Shown here piece after piece: positions 54,049 to 63,160 of a stretch of 64,000 nucleotides of DNA; position 1 is the stretch's first letter; every line of letters starts with the position of its first letter. A model generated the notes under the pieces. That model was not told where the DNA came from, did no database searches, and was given only the letters and a program-made list of their open reading frames with translations. A program made the translations under genes and the position numbers. This DNA is from Natronococcus occultus SP4 (GTDB taxonomy: Archaea; Halobacteriota; Halobacteria; Halobacteriales; Natrialbaceae). The stretch covers positions 487,001-551,000 of the forward strand of contig NC_019974.1 in assembly GCF_000328685.1 (NCBI RefSeq), written 5' to 3'.

Positions 54049-55421
54049 CCCGGCCGGACGAGGAGCCGATCCTGCGGGCCGAGAACCTGACGAAGTACTA
54101 CGACGCGAGCAGCGGATTCATCGACGGCCTGCTCGGCCGCACGAACTGGGTCAAGGCCGTTGACGGGATCGACCTCGAACTGTACGAGGGTGAGACGCTG
54201 GGCGTCGTCGGCGAGTCGGGCTGTGGGAAGAGTACGCTCGGCCGGTCGCTGTTGCGTCTGCTCGAGCCGACCGACGGCTCGGTCTACTACCACCAGCAGG
54301 TCGACGGCGGCGACCGACGCGAGGAAGTCGAGATCACCGAGCTCTCGAGTTCGGAGCTGCGAGATCTCCGCACCGACGTCCAGTACATCTTCCAGGATCC
54401 GTTCTCGAGTCTGAACCCACGGCTGACGGTCGGGGATATCATCGGCGAGCCACTGGACATCCACGACATCGCCGAGGGTGAGGACCGAACCGAACGGATC
54501 TACGAACTGCTCGAGACCGTCGGGCTCAGCCAGAGCCACGCCCACCGCTACCCCCACGAGTTCTCCGGGGGTCAGCGCCAGCGCATCGGAATCGCCCGCG
54601 CGCTGGCGGTCGACCCGGAGATCATCGTCTGTGACGAGCCCGTCTCGGCGCTCGACGTCTCGGTCCAGGCCCAGATCCTCAACCTGCTCGAGGATCTCCA
54701 GGAGGAGTTCGGCCTCTCGTATATCTTCATCGCCCACGACCTGAGCGTCGTCGAGCATATCTCCGATCGGATCGCCGTGATGTATCTCGGGGAGTTCGCG
54801 GAGGTCGGGACGACCGAGGAGGTGTTCTCGCCGCCCCACCACCCCTACGCCGAGGCGTTGCTCTCGGCGATCCCCGAACCGGATCCGCTCTGGCAGGGCG
54901 AACAGATCCTCCTGCCAGGAACCGTCCCGTCGCCGATGAACCCGCCCTCGGGCTGTCGGTTCCACACCCGCTGTCCCCGCATCATCCCGCCCGAGGACGT
55001 CGACCTGCCACAGGACGTCTGGCGGTCGATCGTCGACTTCAAGCTGCGGGTTCGGGGCGCGGAGGAGCTCGGGGCGATCACCGCCGTCGACGACGTCGAT
55101 GACGAGGCGACCGATCCCAACGCGCTCTCCCGCGAGGCGTTCGCGTCCTCGGTCCGCGAGGAGTTCGGCCTTCCGGAGCCCGTCGCCGATCGGAGCGCCG
55201 AGCAGGCGTTGAGCGAGAGTATCGACGCGCTTCACGCCGGCGAGTTCGACGCCGCCCGCGAGCGCCTCGAGGAGGCGTTCACCTCGCCTTGCGAGACCAC
55301 CGACCCCCACCAGGTTCCAACCGGCGAGACCCACGAGATCGCGTGTCTGCTGTACGACGACCGGTACGCCGAGGGCGAGTTCCGGACCGACGACGACGCG
55401 GGCGCCGTCGCCGACGACTGA
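54045..55421 (+). CDS. dppF: ABC transporter ATPase, DppF/OppF-like with extended C-terminus (system 1)
   Basis: This 458-residue second ATPase has Walker [18 protein letters not shown]-loop [17 protein letters not shown], signature [16 protein letters not shown], Walker [15 protein letters not shown] and H-loop [10 protein letters not shown]. The usual C-terminal oligopeptide region ([16 protein letters not shown]) is split by about 100 acidic residues, then closes with [11 protein letters not shown]. It ends the operon; the next gene has its own TATA-like CTTTAGTTTT. Confidence 0.94.
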   Translation: MTRPDEEPILRAENLTKYYDASSGFIDGLLGRTNWVKAVDGIDLELYEGETLGVVGESGCGKSTLGRSLLRLLEPTDGSVYYHQQVDGGDRREEVEITELSSSELRDLRTDVQYIFQDPFSSLNPRLTVGDIIGEPLDIHDIAEGEDRTERIYELLETVGLSQSHAHRYPHEFSGGQRQRIGIARALAVDPEIIVCDEPVSALDVSVQAQILNLLEDLQEEFGLSYIFIAHDLSVVEHISDRIAVMYLGEFAEVGTTEEVFSPPHHPYAEALLSAIPEPDPLWQGEQILLPGTVPSPMNPPSGCRFHTRCPRIIPPEDVDLPQDVWRSIVDFKLRVRGAEELGAITAVDDVDDEATDPNALSREAFASSVREEFGLPEPVADRSAEQALSESIDALHAGEFDAARERLEEAFTSPCETTDPHQVPTGETHEIACLLYDDRYAEGEFRTDDDAGAVADD

Positions 55422-55460
55422 CCCCAGAACCCTTTAGTTTTCCTCGCCCCTGTCTCCGCT

Positions 55461-56003
55461 ATGCGCCGGATCTACGAGTCCTCGGCCCTCCAGCGGGACG
55501 ACGACGACCAGTTCACCCCGCGGGAACGAGAGACCGAACCCCAGTCGCTGCGGTCGATCGACAGCACCGGGCTGAGCCGGCGGCTCGTTCCGGCGTGGCT
55601 CTCCCACCGAGCGATCTCGGTCGACGTCTCGACGCCCCGATCGACCTACCCTGTCGACACCGCCGTCCCCTTCCGGGTGACGATGCGAAACGCGATGCCG
55701 TTCCCGATCACGATTACGACCCGGTCGCCGATCCCCTGGCACTGGACCGTCGATGGGCTCACCGACGCCGCCGAAATATCGCTTCACGATCCGCCCGCGG
55801 AGCCCCAGGGGTTCCGGTTCGACCGCGGCGAGCGAAAGCGGTTCACGAAACGATGGCACCAGCGCTTTCGCGTCGCCGACGACGAGTGGGAGGCGGCCGA
55901 GCCCGGCACCCACACGATCGGCGCCGGGCTGAACGTCGCCGACGCCGCCAAGAAGGGACTGTACGACGAGACGACGATTACCATCGAAGCCGACGACGCT
56001 TGA
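55461..56003 (+). CDS. Conserved haloarchaeal protein of unknown function
   Basis: This 180-residue soluble protein has no family I can name. The middle (ISVDVSTPRSTYPVDTAVPF through PITITTRSPIPWHWTVDG) looks like a beta-sandwich; the C-terminal half has THTIGAGLNVADAAKKGLYD. It follows the first transporter operon by 39 bp, but a TATA-like CTTTAGTTTT at 55432-55441 sits 20-29 nt before the ATG and suggests separate leaderless transcription. Confidence 0.6.
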   Translation: MRRIYESSALQRDDDDQFTPRERETEPQSLRSIDSTGLSRRLVPAWLSHRAISVDVSTPRSTYPVDTAVPFRVTMRNAMPFPITITTRSPIPWHWTVDGLTDAAEISLHDPPAEPQGFRFDRGERKRFTKRWHQRFRVADDEWEAAEPGTHTIGAGLNVADAAKKGLYDETTITIEADDA

Positions 56004-56054
56004 TCCGGACCCCAACTCCGGTGGTCCCACGATCGCCGGGCGAGGACGCCGGTG

Positions 56055-56924
56055 CTACGGCTGGAACCCACCGCCCGTGCCGTGGTCGACGTCGTTCGGA
56101 TCGAACTCGAGGAGCGGCTGGCCACAGTCCCGACACTCCAGTGCGTGGACCTCGTAGCGCTGACAACAGGACTCGACGGTGTCCTCGGTCAGCGAGAGCG
56201 GGCCGCCACAGGCCGGACACGCTCCGTGGAACGATCGCAGCGCCTCCAGCAGCTCGATCCGCTGGCCCTGGGGAACCTCGTGCCAGCGGTCCGTCAGTTC
56301 CGCGAGCGCCCGGTGGGTCGCGACGTCGGCCCGCAGGGCAGCCGTCGACGGCCACTTGTGGATCCGCCGTCCGATCCTTACGGCGGGGTACGGGCGGTCC
56401 TCGATCGAGACCGCGCCGGGCTCGATCCCGTACAGCTCGGCGACGGGCGCTGGCTCGAGGGGGTCGTCCGGGAGCGAGCGGAGTCGGTCGTCGATCAGCT
56501 CGGCGAGCGCCTCGGTGAACGCGACGTCTCCGTCCCGGGGCTCGACGGCGCCGACCTCGAGGAGAAACCGCTCGGGATCGACCGCCTGCTCGCGCTGGCG
56601 CTCGTACTCCGCGATCGTCTCGGTCGTCGCTTCCCGGTCGTCGCCGTCCTCGAGCGGGTGGGTGTCGAACCGCTCGAGGACGGCCGCCGGCAGATACCGC
56701 TTCGTTAGCGTCGGCGTTCCGGGAACGAGATACCCCCGCAGTCCGATCGCCGCGAGCGATCCCGCGAACGCGGCGACGCCGCCCGCCCGCGAGACCTTTC
56801 CGACGACGACGCTCCCCGCCGCAGCGAGGGCGACGTTGACGGCTGTACACGGCAGGCAGCGGTTCTCGCCGGTGTAGGCCGGCTTTCGGACGCGATCGAG
56901 CGTCTCCCGGATCGACTCTCTCAT
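56055..56924 (-). CDS. Haloarchaeal protein with membrane segment and C-terminal zinc ribbon
   Basis: This 289-residue protein has an early Cys pair (ENRCLPCTAVNV), a hydrophobic stretch (about residues 28-70), an acidic middle (about 75-220) and a C-terminal zinc-ribbon-like part (CPACGGPL, SCCQRYEVHALECRDCG). No family recognised. It is transcribed toward the 55461 gene and its start region is back-to-back with the second SBP promoter. Confidence 0.6.
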   Translation of the reverse strand: MRESIRETLDRVRKPAYTGENRCLPCTAVNVALAAAGSVVVGKVSRAGGVAAFAGSLAAIGLRGYLVPGTPTLTKRYLPAAVLERFDTHPLEDGDDREATTETIAEYERQREQAVDPERFLLEVGAVEPRDGDVAFTEALAELIDDRLRSLPDDPLEPAPVAELYGIEPGAVSIEDRPYPAVRIGRRIHKWPSTAALRADVATHRALAELTDRWHEVPQGQRIELLEALRSFHGACPACGGPLSLTEDTVESCCQRYEVHALECRDCGQPLLEFDPNDVDHGTGGGFQP

Positions 56925-57013
56925 AGCTCTCGGTTGTGACGGGGCGGTCAAAAACGGGGAGGCTTCTCCGTTTCAGAAGCGACATAAAATACGGTCGATC
57001 TAATGCCGACAGA

Positions 57014-57018
57014 TATAT
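57014..57018 (+). promoter_or_regulatory. TATA box of second SBP gene
   Basis: AGATATATACAA is centred about 30 nt before the ATG at 57045, consistent with a leaderless or nearly leaderless mRNA. Confidence 0.6.
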
Positions 57019-57044
57019 ACAATAGCATTTTGTAACAGTTTTTC

Positions 57045-58886
57045 ATGTCCGATAGTTCGGATGGTCAAGGTGTAGATCGGTCGCGTCGGAAGATGCTGGG
57101 GCTTCTCGGGGGAAGCGCCACCGTGGGGCTCGCGGGCTGTTCTGCTCTGCTCGATGGAGACGGGGGCGACGACGATGAGGTCGACGGTGGGGATCACGAA
57201 GTCGCCGAGCACGCCGACAAGGCACAGGCTGCCTGGGAGACCGTCGTCGAGAACCCTGGGCCGGACGAGGAAGACACCCGGAACGATGCCTACATCGAGA
57301 TCGAGGAGGCCGTCAGGGACGACATGGTGTTGCTCCCGCTGTACCACAGCAAGGGCGAGCGCTGGTGGTACGACTACGTCGACATTCCGGAGCTGGGTGC
57401 GCTCGGTAGCCACCACCAGCAGTACAACGAGGTCGAGATCGACGGTGACGACGAGCTGAACCTTCTCAACAGCACGTTCGACGAGCTGGATCCGATCATG
57501 TCGACCGACACCGCGTCGGGAACGGTTATCAACCAGCTGTACGAGACCCTAACTCACTACCCGAACGGCGTCGCCGAGGTCGAAAACCAGCTCATCGAGG
57601 ACGTCGAAACGTCCGAGGACAGCCTGGTCTGGACGTTCACCCTCCAGGAGGGGGTCCAGTTCCACGGCGGCGAGGAGCTGACGGCGGACGACGTCGTCTA
57701 CTCGTTCCGGCGGCTGGCCGAGTCCGAGTACAGCGAACGGGCGAACTTCATCCTCGGGACACCCGACGGGCTTGGAATCGAGTACGAGGAGACCGATGAC
57801 GGCGGCGTCGAACCGGACTCCCTGGGCGTCGAGGCCGTCGACGATCGGACCGTCGAACTGACGCTTCGCGAGCCGAACCCGGCGGTGCTCGACATTCTGA
57901 CTTACGACGGGTTCGCGATCGTTCCGGAGGGGATCGTCGGCGACGTCGAGGGGTACGACGGCGAGGTCGACCACGACGAGTTCCAGACCGAGATGGCAAA
58001 CGGGACCGGTCCCTTCGAGTACGACGAGTTCAATGTCGGCGAGGAGATGCGGGTCGTTCGTAACGACGACTACCACGGCACCGTTCCGAGCGTCGAGGCG
58101 GTCCACTGGGAGATCAACGAAGACCCCGAATCCATGTTCACTTACGTCATGGAGGGGAACGCCGACGTCTTCGAGAACAGCCAGATCCCCACCTCCCAGT
58201 ACGACGCGGACCTGATCGACGCCGAAGAGGACGACATGGGCCGCGAGGTCGGGACCTACGGTCCGTTCGAGAACGACGAGGAAGCCAACTACCTCGCGGT
58301 TCCCGAACTCGGGACCTACTACTTCGCCTTTAACGTCACGAACGTCCCTCGTCCCGTCCGGCAGGCGATCGCGTACGTCGTCGATCACGAGGAGCTCATC
58401 GAGGACATCCTCGAGGAACGCGGATTCGAGGCCTTTAGCTTCACGCCACCCCGGATGTGGCCGACCGGCGACGACGGCTACGACGACTGGGTCGACGAGT
58501 GGCCCTACGGCGCCAACGAGACCGACATCGAAGGTGCCCAGGACGTCCTCGACGAGACGGAGTACACGGAGGACGACCCCTTCGAGCTGACGGCCTCGAC
58601 CTACGAGTCCGCTCCCGAGTACGGCGAGATGGCCGAACTGATTCGACAGAAGCTCGGCGATCTGCCACTCGAGATCACCAACAACGAGACGCAGTTCTCG
58701 ACGCTGCAGGACCGCGGCGAGGACGGTGACCTCGAGATGTACTCGCTGGGTTGGGTCTGGAGCTGGCCGGACGTCGCGTACGGTCACTTCGGGTTCGAAC
58801 CGAAAAACACCGACACCTCCGAGATGCCGACCGACGCGACCGGCTACTACCTGGACTGGCAGGCGAACCTGGACGAACAGGCCTGA
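57045..58886 (+). CDS. Family 5 substrate-binding lipoprotein, apparent circular permutant (system 2)
   Basis: This 613-residue lipoprotein has a Tat-like signal RSRRKMLGLLGG and lipobox VGLAGC (Cys32). Right after a short acidic linker, residues about 58-137 look like the family C-terminus (AWETVVENPGP, AYIEIEEAVRDDMVLLPLYH, ERWWYDYVDIPELGALGS, QYNEV). From residue 138 the usual mature start follows (LNLLNSTFDELDPIMSTD, LYETLTHYP) with the core (GGEELTADDVVYSFRRL, GTGPFEYDEF, RPVRQAIAYVVDHEELI). The protein ends at YYLDWQANLDEQA, where the segment now at the front would normally continue. The break point is later than in the first system's protein. Confidence 0.88.
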   Translation: MSDSSDGQGVDRSRRKMLGLLGGSATVGLAGCSALLDGDGGDDDEVDGGDHEVAEHADKAQAAWETVVENPGPDEEDTRNDAYIEIEEAVRDDMVLLPLYHSKGERWWYDYVDIPELGALGSHHQQYNEVEIDGDDELNLLNSTFDELDPIMSTDTASGTVINQLYETLTHYPNGVAEVENQLIEDVETSEDSLVWTFTLQEGVQFHGGEELTADDVVYSFRRLAESEYSERANFILGTPDGLGIEYEETDDGGVEPDSLGVEAVDDRTVELTLREPNPAVLDILTYDGFAIVPEGIVGDVEGYDGEVDHDEFQTEMANGTGPFEYDEFNVGEEMRVVRNDDYHGTVPSVEAVHWEINEDPESMFTYVMEGNADVFENSQIPTSQYDADLIDAEEDDMGREVGTYGPFENDEEANYLAVPELGTYYFAFNVTNVPRPVRQAIAYVVDHEELIEDILEERGFEAFSFTPPRMWPTGDDGYDDWVDEWPYGANETDIEGAQDVLDETEYTEDDPFELTASTYESAPEYGEMAELIRQKLGDLPLEITNNETQFSTLQDRGEDGDLEMYSLGWVWSWPDVAYGHFGFEPKNTDTSEMPTDATGYYLDWQANLDEQA

Positions 58887-58932
58887 CGGCTCGGCCACAG
58901 CCGTCGGTACTCCGATATTTCGAAGCGAAATG

Positions 58933-58940
58933 TTTAGATA
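58933..58940 (+). promoter_or_regulatory. TATA-like box before the mini-ORF/permease
   Basis: TTTAGATA lies 30-37 nt before the ATG of the 16-codon mini-ORF at 58970, suggesting an internal promoter between the SBP gene and the permease genes. Confidence 0.4.
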
Positions 58941-58969
58941 CCCTTAGTTGGGCAATTATTGATGTAAGT

Positions 58970-59020
58970 ATGGGCGACTATCTTCGAAACGTGTCTCGGA
59001 TTGTTCGTGGTGTCTCATGA
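58970..59020 (+). CDS. 16-codon mini-ORF coupled to permease start
   Basis: ATG at 58970 encodes MGDYLRNVSRIVRGVS; its TGA shares bases with the ATG of the permease (ATGA). It may be a leader whose translation delivers ribosomes to the permease. No conservation data. Confidence 0.4.
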   Translation: MGDYLRNVSRIVRGVS

Positions 59021-60075
59021 GTCGGTGGGGATACTTCGTTAGACGGCTTCTGTTGTCGATCCCCGTCCTGTTCCTGGTGTTGACGTTCATCTTCGCGCTG
59101 TTGCGGATGGGTCCGGTCGATCCGGTCGCCGCCAGGCTCGGTCCAGAAGCGACCGGGGCGGAAGCCGAGCGAATGCGCGAGCGACTCGGTCTCAACGATC
59201 CGCTCTGGGAGCAGTACGTCGACTTCGTCACCGACTTCCTGGTTCTCGATCTGGGCCAGTCCTGGGTCGTGTTCGCCGGCTGGGATGTCTCGTCGATCGT
59301 GATAAACTCGGGGCCACCGACGCTCTGGCTGGGCTTCTGGGCGATCCTGCTCCCGCTGTTTATCGGCATCCCGCTGGGGTTCTACGCGGGGCTTCGGCCG
59401 AACAGCTGGGGTGACTACACCGCCTCGGTCAGTGGCATCCTCTGGCAGGCGATGCCGAACTTCTGGCTGTGTATCATCCTGCTTGCCGTGTTGCGCCAGA
59501 CCCAGGGTGGCGGCTGGTTCGGCTTCGACTGGTATACGTTCGGGCCGGAGATCAGGAGTATCACCGGAACGCCGGATCTCGCCTTCCTCTCCTGGTCGAA
59601 CCTGGTCGGTCCCGTTCCGTATCCGACCGGAGTCGACTGGGGGGCACTCGCCGTCGACATCAAACTCATCCTGCCGCCCGCGCTGGTGCTTGGCTCCGCG
59701 TCGATGGCGGCCGAGTTACGTATCGGGCGGACGGCGATCCTCGAGACGATCAACTCGAACTTCGTCGAGACTGCCAGAGCGAAGGGGCTCAAAGAGCGGG
59801 CTATCGTCTGGAAACACGTCTTCAGGAACGCGCTAATCCCGCTGGTGCCGGTCATCACCAACGAGGCGTTCCTGCTGATCGGCGGCTCGGTCATCGTCGA
59901 ATCGATCTTCAACATCAACGGTCTCGGCAGGATCTTCTTCCTCGCGATGATCCAGGGTGATCTGCCGCTTGCCGGTGCGTTGCTGTTTATCTTCACGCTG
60001 ATCATCATCTTCCTGAACATCCTGCAGGACTTCCTGTACACGATCATCGATCCGCGAGTGGGGTACGAACGATGA
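59017..60075 (+). CDS. dppB: ABC transporter permease, DppB/OppB-like (system 2)
   Basis: This 352-residue permease has six helices: start MSRWGYFVRRLLLSIPVLFL, FALLRMGPVDPVAARLG, the EAA loop NFVETARAKGLKERAIVWKH and the end FLYTIIDPRVGYER. It is longer than the system 1 counterpart because of a periplasmic insert (about residues 160-215, GGGWFGFDWYTFGPEIRS and following). ATG 59017 overlaps the mini-ORF stop; its last codons overlap the next gene by ATGA. Confidence 0.92.
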   Translation: MSRWGYFVRRLLLSIPVLFLVLTFIFALLRMGPVDPVAARLGPEATGAEAERMRERLGLNDPLWEQYVDFVTDFLVLDLGQSWVVFAGWDVSSIVINSGPPTLWLGFWAILLPLFIGIPLGFYAGLRPNSWGDYTASVSGILWQAMPNFWLCIILLAVLRQTQGGGWFGFDWYTFGPEIRSITGTPDLAFLSWSNLVGPVPYPTGVDWGALAVDIKLILPPALVLGSASMAAELRIGRTAILETINSNFVETARAKGLKERAIVWKHVFRNALIPLVPVITNEAFLLIGGSVIVESIFNINGLGRIFFLAMIQGDLPLAGALLFIFTLIIIFLNILQDFLYTIIDPRVGYER

Positions 60076-61805
60076 ACACGAGAGCTACGACCGACGCGAG
60101 TGAATCGGATCCCGAAGAGACGCTGCTTCGCGAACGGGTCGTGGAGAACCCGGGCCCGGCCCTGTACTGGCTGGCCGGAGCCGCGGTGCTTGTCGCGCTC
60201 GAACTGGGACGTCTCGCCGGCTGGCTGACGGGGATCGGGTCGGCTATCGAGTTCGTGTTCGACATGATCGCCGCGATCCCCGGCTGGATCGCCGGCAACG
60301 TCGCCGACGCGACGACGCCGCTGGTCGGCTACCTCGTTAACGACGCGGTAACGCTGCTGTTGCTGTTCGGGATCGCCGCCGTGTTGCTCCGACTCGTTCC
60401 CTGGAGTCTCAGGGACCGGTTCGACGTCGGGACGCCACGAACGCGGGCCGTCCTCGAGCAGCTCGGCGTGACGGTCCTCCTGGCGGTCGTGCTGGTCGCG
60501 CTCCTGTTTACGCCGATCGGGGGACTCCTCAGAACCGCCGTCGTCACCCCCGTCGACCTGCTGTCGTCGCTTCCGTCGCTGACCAGCCACGAACTCATCT
60601 CGAATCAGGGCCACCGAACGCCCGACGGCGGGTGGGACGGAACCTTCCTCGGACTCTCGCCCGCAGTCGCGTGGGGCATTCGGGTCCTGCTCGTCTACGG
60701 CTATGCCTTCGCCGTCCTCGCCTGGGTCTGGAAGGGGTACAACGTCTTCCGCGATCACTACCGCCAGGCCGACTGGACGCCCCGGGACGACACGTTCGCC
60801 CGGTTCCGGAACCACTACTGGGGACTGTTCGGTCTGCTCGTCGTAGTGTTGTTCATCGTCACTGCTCTCTGGGCACCAGCCGTAAGCCCGGCCACGGCCG
60901 AGCAAAACATCTACTCGCCGTACTCCTACGAGGTACAGTACCTCGAGGACGGCGAGGTCGCCACGACGACGGTCGGGGACGCGAACCTCGGCAGCCAGTC
61001 CGACGGACAGAACACGATCGGGCCGATGAGCTACGACGACTACGATCGCTGGGCACCGTTTGGCACCACGCCGAACGGACAGGACTTGCTCACACACGTC
61101 GCCTACGGGGCCCAGACCTCGCTCGTGATCGGGCTGCTGGCGATCGGTCTGGGCGGACTGATCGCGGTCACGATGTCGCTGCTGACCGCCTACTACAAGG
61201 GTGCCGTCGACGTCCTGACCGTGGTCGCAAGCGACACGATCATCTCGATCCCGGCGTTCCTGCTGGTGATGATGCTGTCGGTGATCTTCGATCAGGGTGA
61301 TCACGTCCTCGCGGAGCCGCTCAACGGGGGTGTGCTCCTCGGGTTGATCTTCGCGTTCGTCTACTGGCCCGGGATGTGGCGCTCGATACGGGGGCCCTCA
61401 CTCCAGGTCGCCGAGGAGGAGTGGGTCGACGCCGCCAAGAGCTACGGCCAGACGCCGGCGAACACAATGCGTAAGCACATGGCTCCGTACATCGCCGGAT
61501 ACATCATGATCTACGGCTCGCTGCTGCTCGGCGGCGTTATCATCTTCACCGCCGCTCTCTCGTTCCTCGGCCTGGGTATCAACGCACCCACTCCCGAGTG
61601 GGGGCGGCTCATCAGCGACGGCGAGGCGTACGTCTCGACGTCGTCGTGGCACGTCGCGACGATCCCGGGACTGATGATCGTCCTCGTTGTCACTGCCTTT
61701 AACGCGCTCGGTGACGGGCTTCGCGACGCGATCGATCCCGAGACCGCAGCCGGCGACGCCAACACGGACGACACCGGTGCCGCGGCAGCCGGAGGTGGTG
61801 GCTGA
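60072..61805 (+). CDS. dppC: ABC transporter permease, DppC/OppC-like with long N-terminal membrane extension (system 2)
   Basis: This 577-residue protein is about 230 longer than ordinary DppC. The first 220 residues carry four or five extra hydrophobic segments (YWLAGAAVLVALELGRLAG, AVTLLLLFGIAAVLLRLV, GVTVLLAVVLVALLFTPIG, AWGIRVLLVYGYAFAVLAWV). The standard permease then starts with DWTPRDDTFARFRNHYWGLF, with TTPNGQDLLTHVAYG, EAA loop EWVDAAKSYGQTPANTMRKH and LSFLGLGINAPTPEWG. ATGA overlaps on both sides. Confidence 0.9.
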   Translation: MNTRATTDASESDPEETLLRERVVENPGPALYWLAGAAVLVALELGRLAGWLTGIGSAIEFVFDMIAAIPGWIAGNVADATTPLVGYLVNDAVTLLLLFGIAAVLLRLVPWSLRDRFDVGTPRTRAVLEQLGVTVLLAVVLVALLFTPIGGLLRTAVVTPVDLLSSLPSLTSHELISNQGHRTPDGGWDGTFLGLSPAVAWGIRVLLVYGYAFAVLAWVWKGYNVFRDHYRQADWTPRDDTFARFRNHYWGLFGLLVVVLFIVTALWAPAVSPATAEQNIYSPYSYEVQYLEDGEVATTTVGDANLGSQSDGQNTIGPMSYDDYDRWAPFGTTPNGQDLLTHVAYGAQTSLVIGLLAIGLGGLIAVTMSLLTAYYKGAVDVLTVVASDTIISIPAFLLVMMLSVIFDQGDHVLAEPLNGGVLLGLIFAFVYWPGMWRSIRGPSLQVAEEEWVDAAKSYGQTPANTMRKHMAPYIAGYIMIYGSLLLGGVIIFTAALSFLGLGINAPTPEWGRLISDGEAYVSTSSWHVATIPGLMIVLVVTAFNALGDGLRDAIDPETAAGDANTDDTGAAAAGGGG

Positions 61806-63160
61806 TGTCCCTCGAACAGTCCGCCACGGAGACCTCCGAGCGCGGAGAGCCGATCCTCGAGGTCCGGAACCTGCAGACCGCCTTCTTCACCGAGAAGGAG
61901 ACGATCCGAGCCGTCGACGACGTCGGCTTCGCTATTCGACCAGGAGAGACCGTCGGGATCGTCGGCGAGAGCGGTTCGGGCAAGAGCGTCACCGCCCGCT
62001 CGATCATGGGGCTGGTCGACTCGCCCGGTCGCGTTCTCGACGGGAGCAGCATCCGGTTCTCTCATCTCGAGACCGTCCGGGAGTACGCCGAGGCGTTCCC
62101 CGACCGGACCGTCGACCTCGAGTCGCTGCGAGCCGAGTACGACCCGGTCGAGCTGTTCGACCGGTCGGACGTCGACGTCGAACCGACGGACCTCGGACAC
62201 GAGCGAGCCAACGAGGTTCCCCTCGAGGACGTCGTGGCCGCCGGCTACGGCGACGTCCTCGGCGTCGACGGCGACGACTGCGTGTTCGTTACGGACGGCT
62301 CCCCGGCGTCGCCGTCCTCGATCGCGGAGGGGTTCGTCGAGCTCACGCGACTCAGCGGCGAGTCACAGCGACGCATGCGCGGTGGGCGGATCGCGATGGT
62401 GTTCCAGGATCCGCTAACGAGCCTCAACCCCGTCTACACGGTCGGCAACCAGATCAAGGAAGCGCTCCGTCTGCATCAGGGACTGCGCGGCGAGGCCGCG
62501 ACGCGGGAGGCCGCCGAGCTGCTCGAGGACGTTGGCATCCCGGACGCCAGACGGCGGGTCAACGAGTACCCCCATCAGTTCTCGGGCGGGATGCGCCAGC
62601 GGGCGGTGATCGCGATGGCGCTGGCCTGCGATCCGGAGCTGTTGATCTGTGACGAGCCGACGACGGCACTCGACGTGACGATCCAGGCCCAGATTCTCGA
62701 TCTACTCGCGGAACTACAGGAGAAGCGAGATCTCGCGATGATGTTTATCACCCACGACATGGGCGTCATCGCGGAGATCAGCCACCGCGTGAACGTCATG
62801 TACGCCGGCGAGATCGTCGAGACTGCGGGCGTCCACGACCTGTTCGCGGATCCGAGACACCCCTACACCCAGGGGCTGTTGCAGTCGATCCCGGGCCGAC
62901 AGGAGGGTGATCGACTGCAGACGATCGAGGGGAACGTGCCGACGCCCAATCAGCCGGCGACGTCCTGTCGGTTCGCGCCGCGCTGTCCGAAGGCGTTCGA
63001 GGACTGCGAGGCGGTCCATCCCGTCTCCGTCCCCGTCGAGGAGGGAGCGACCGACCACACCGCGGCCTGTCTGCTTTACCCCGAGGAGCTGCCGACCGAG
63101 GAGGCGGTCGCCAGACACCAGCGACGAACCGACGCCGAAACTCGAGGCGATACCGAATGA
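61805..63160 (+). CDS. dppD: ABC transporter ATPase, DppD/OppD-like with large insertion (system 2)
   Basis: This 451-residue ATPase has Walker [18 protein letters not shown]-loop [18 protein letters not shown], signature [16 protein letters not shown], Walker [16 protein letters not shown] and H-loop FITHDMG; the C-terminal peptide-transporter region is [14 protein letters not shown]. Between Walker A and the Q-loop there are about 100 extra residues (about 84-180, beginning after [10 protein letters not shown]) where relatives have only a short IRFDGEDLL-type hairpin. It overlaps its neighbours at single ATGA/GATG junctions. Confidence 0.93.
   Translation: MSLEQSATETSERGEPILEVRNLQTAFFTEKETIRAVDDVGFAIRPGETVGIVGESGSGKSVTARSIMGLVDSPGRVLDGSSIRFSHLETVREYAEAFPDRTVDLESLRAEYDPVELFDRSDVDVEPTDLGHERANEVPLEDVVAAGYGDVLGVDGDDCVFVTDGSPASPSSIAEGFVELTRLSGESQRRMRGGRIAMVFQDPLTSLNPVYTVGNQIKEALRLHQGLRGEAATREAAELLEDVGIPDARRRVNEYPHQFSGGMRQRAVIAMALACDPELLICDEPTTALDVTIQAQILDLLAELQEKRDLAMMFITHDMGVIAEISHRVNVMYAGEIVETAGVHDLFADPRHPYTQGLLQSIPGRQEGDRLQTIEGNVPTPNQPATSCRFAPRCPKAFEDCEAVHPVSVPVEEGATDHTAACLLYPEELPTEEAVARHQRRTDAETRGDTE

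Noticed and set aside
59415-61304. 629-residue minus-strand frame opposite the system 2 permeases
   Set aside because: Antisense shadow with Arg/Asp/Gln low complexity.
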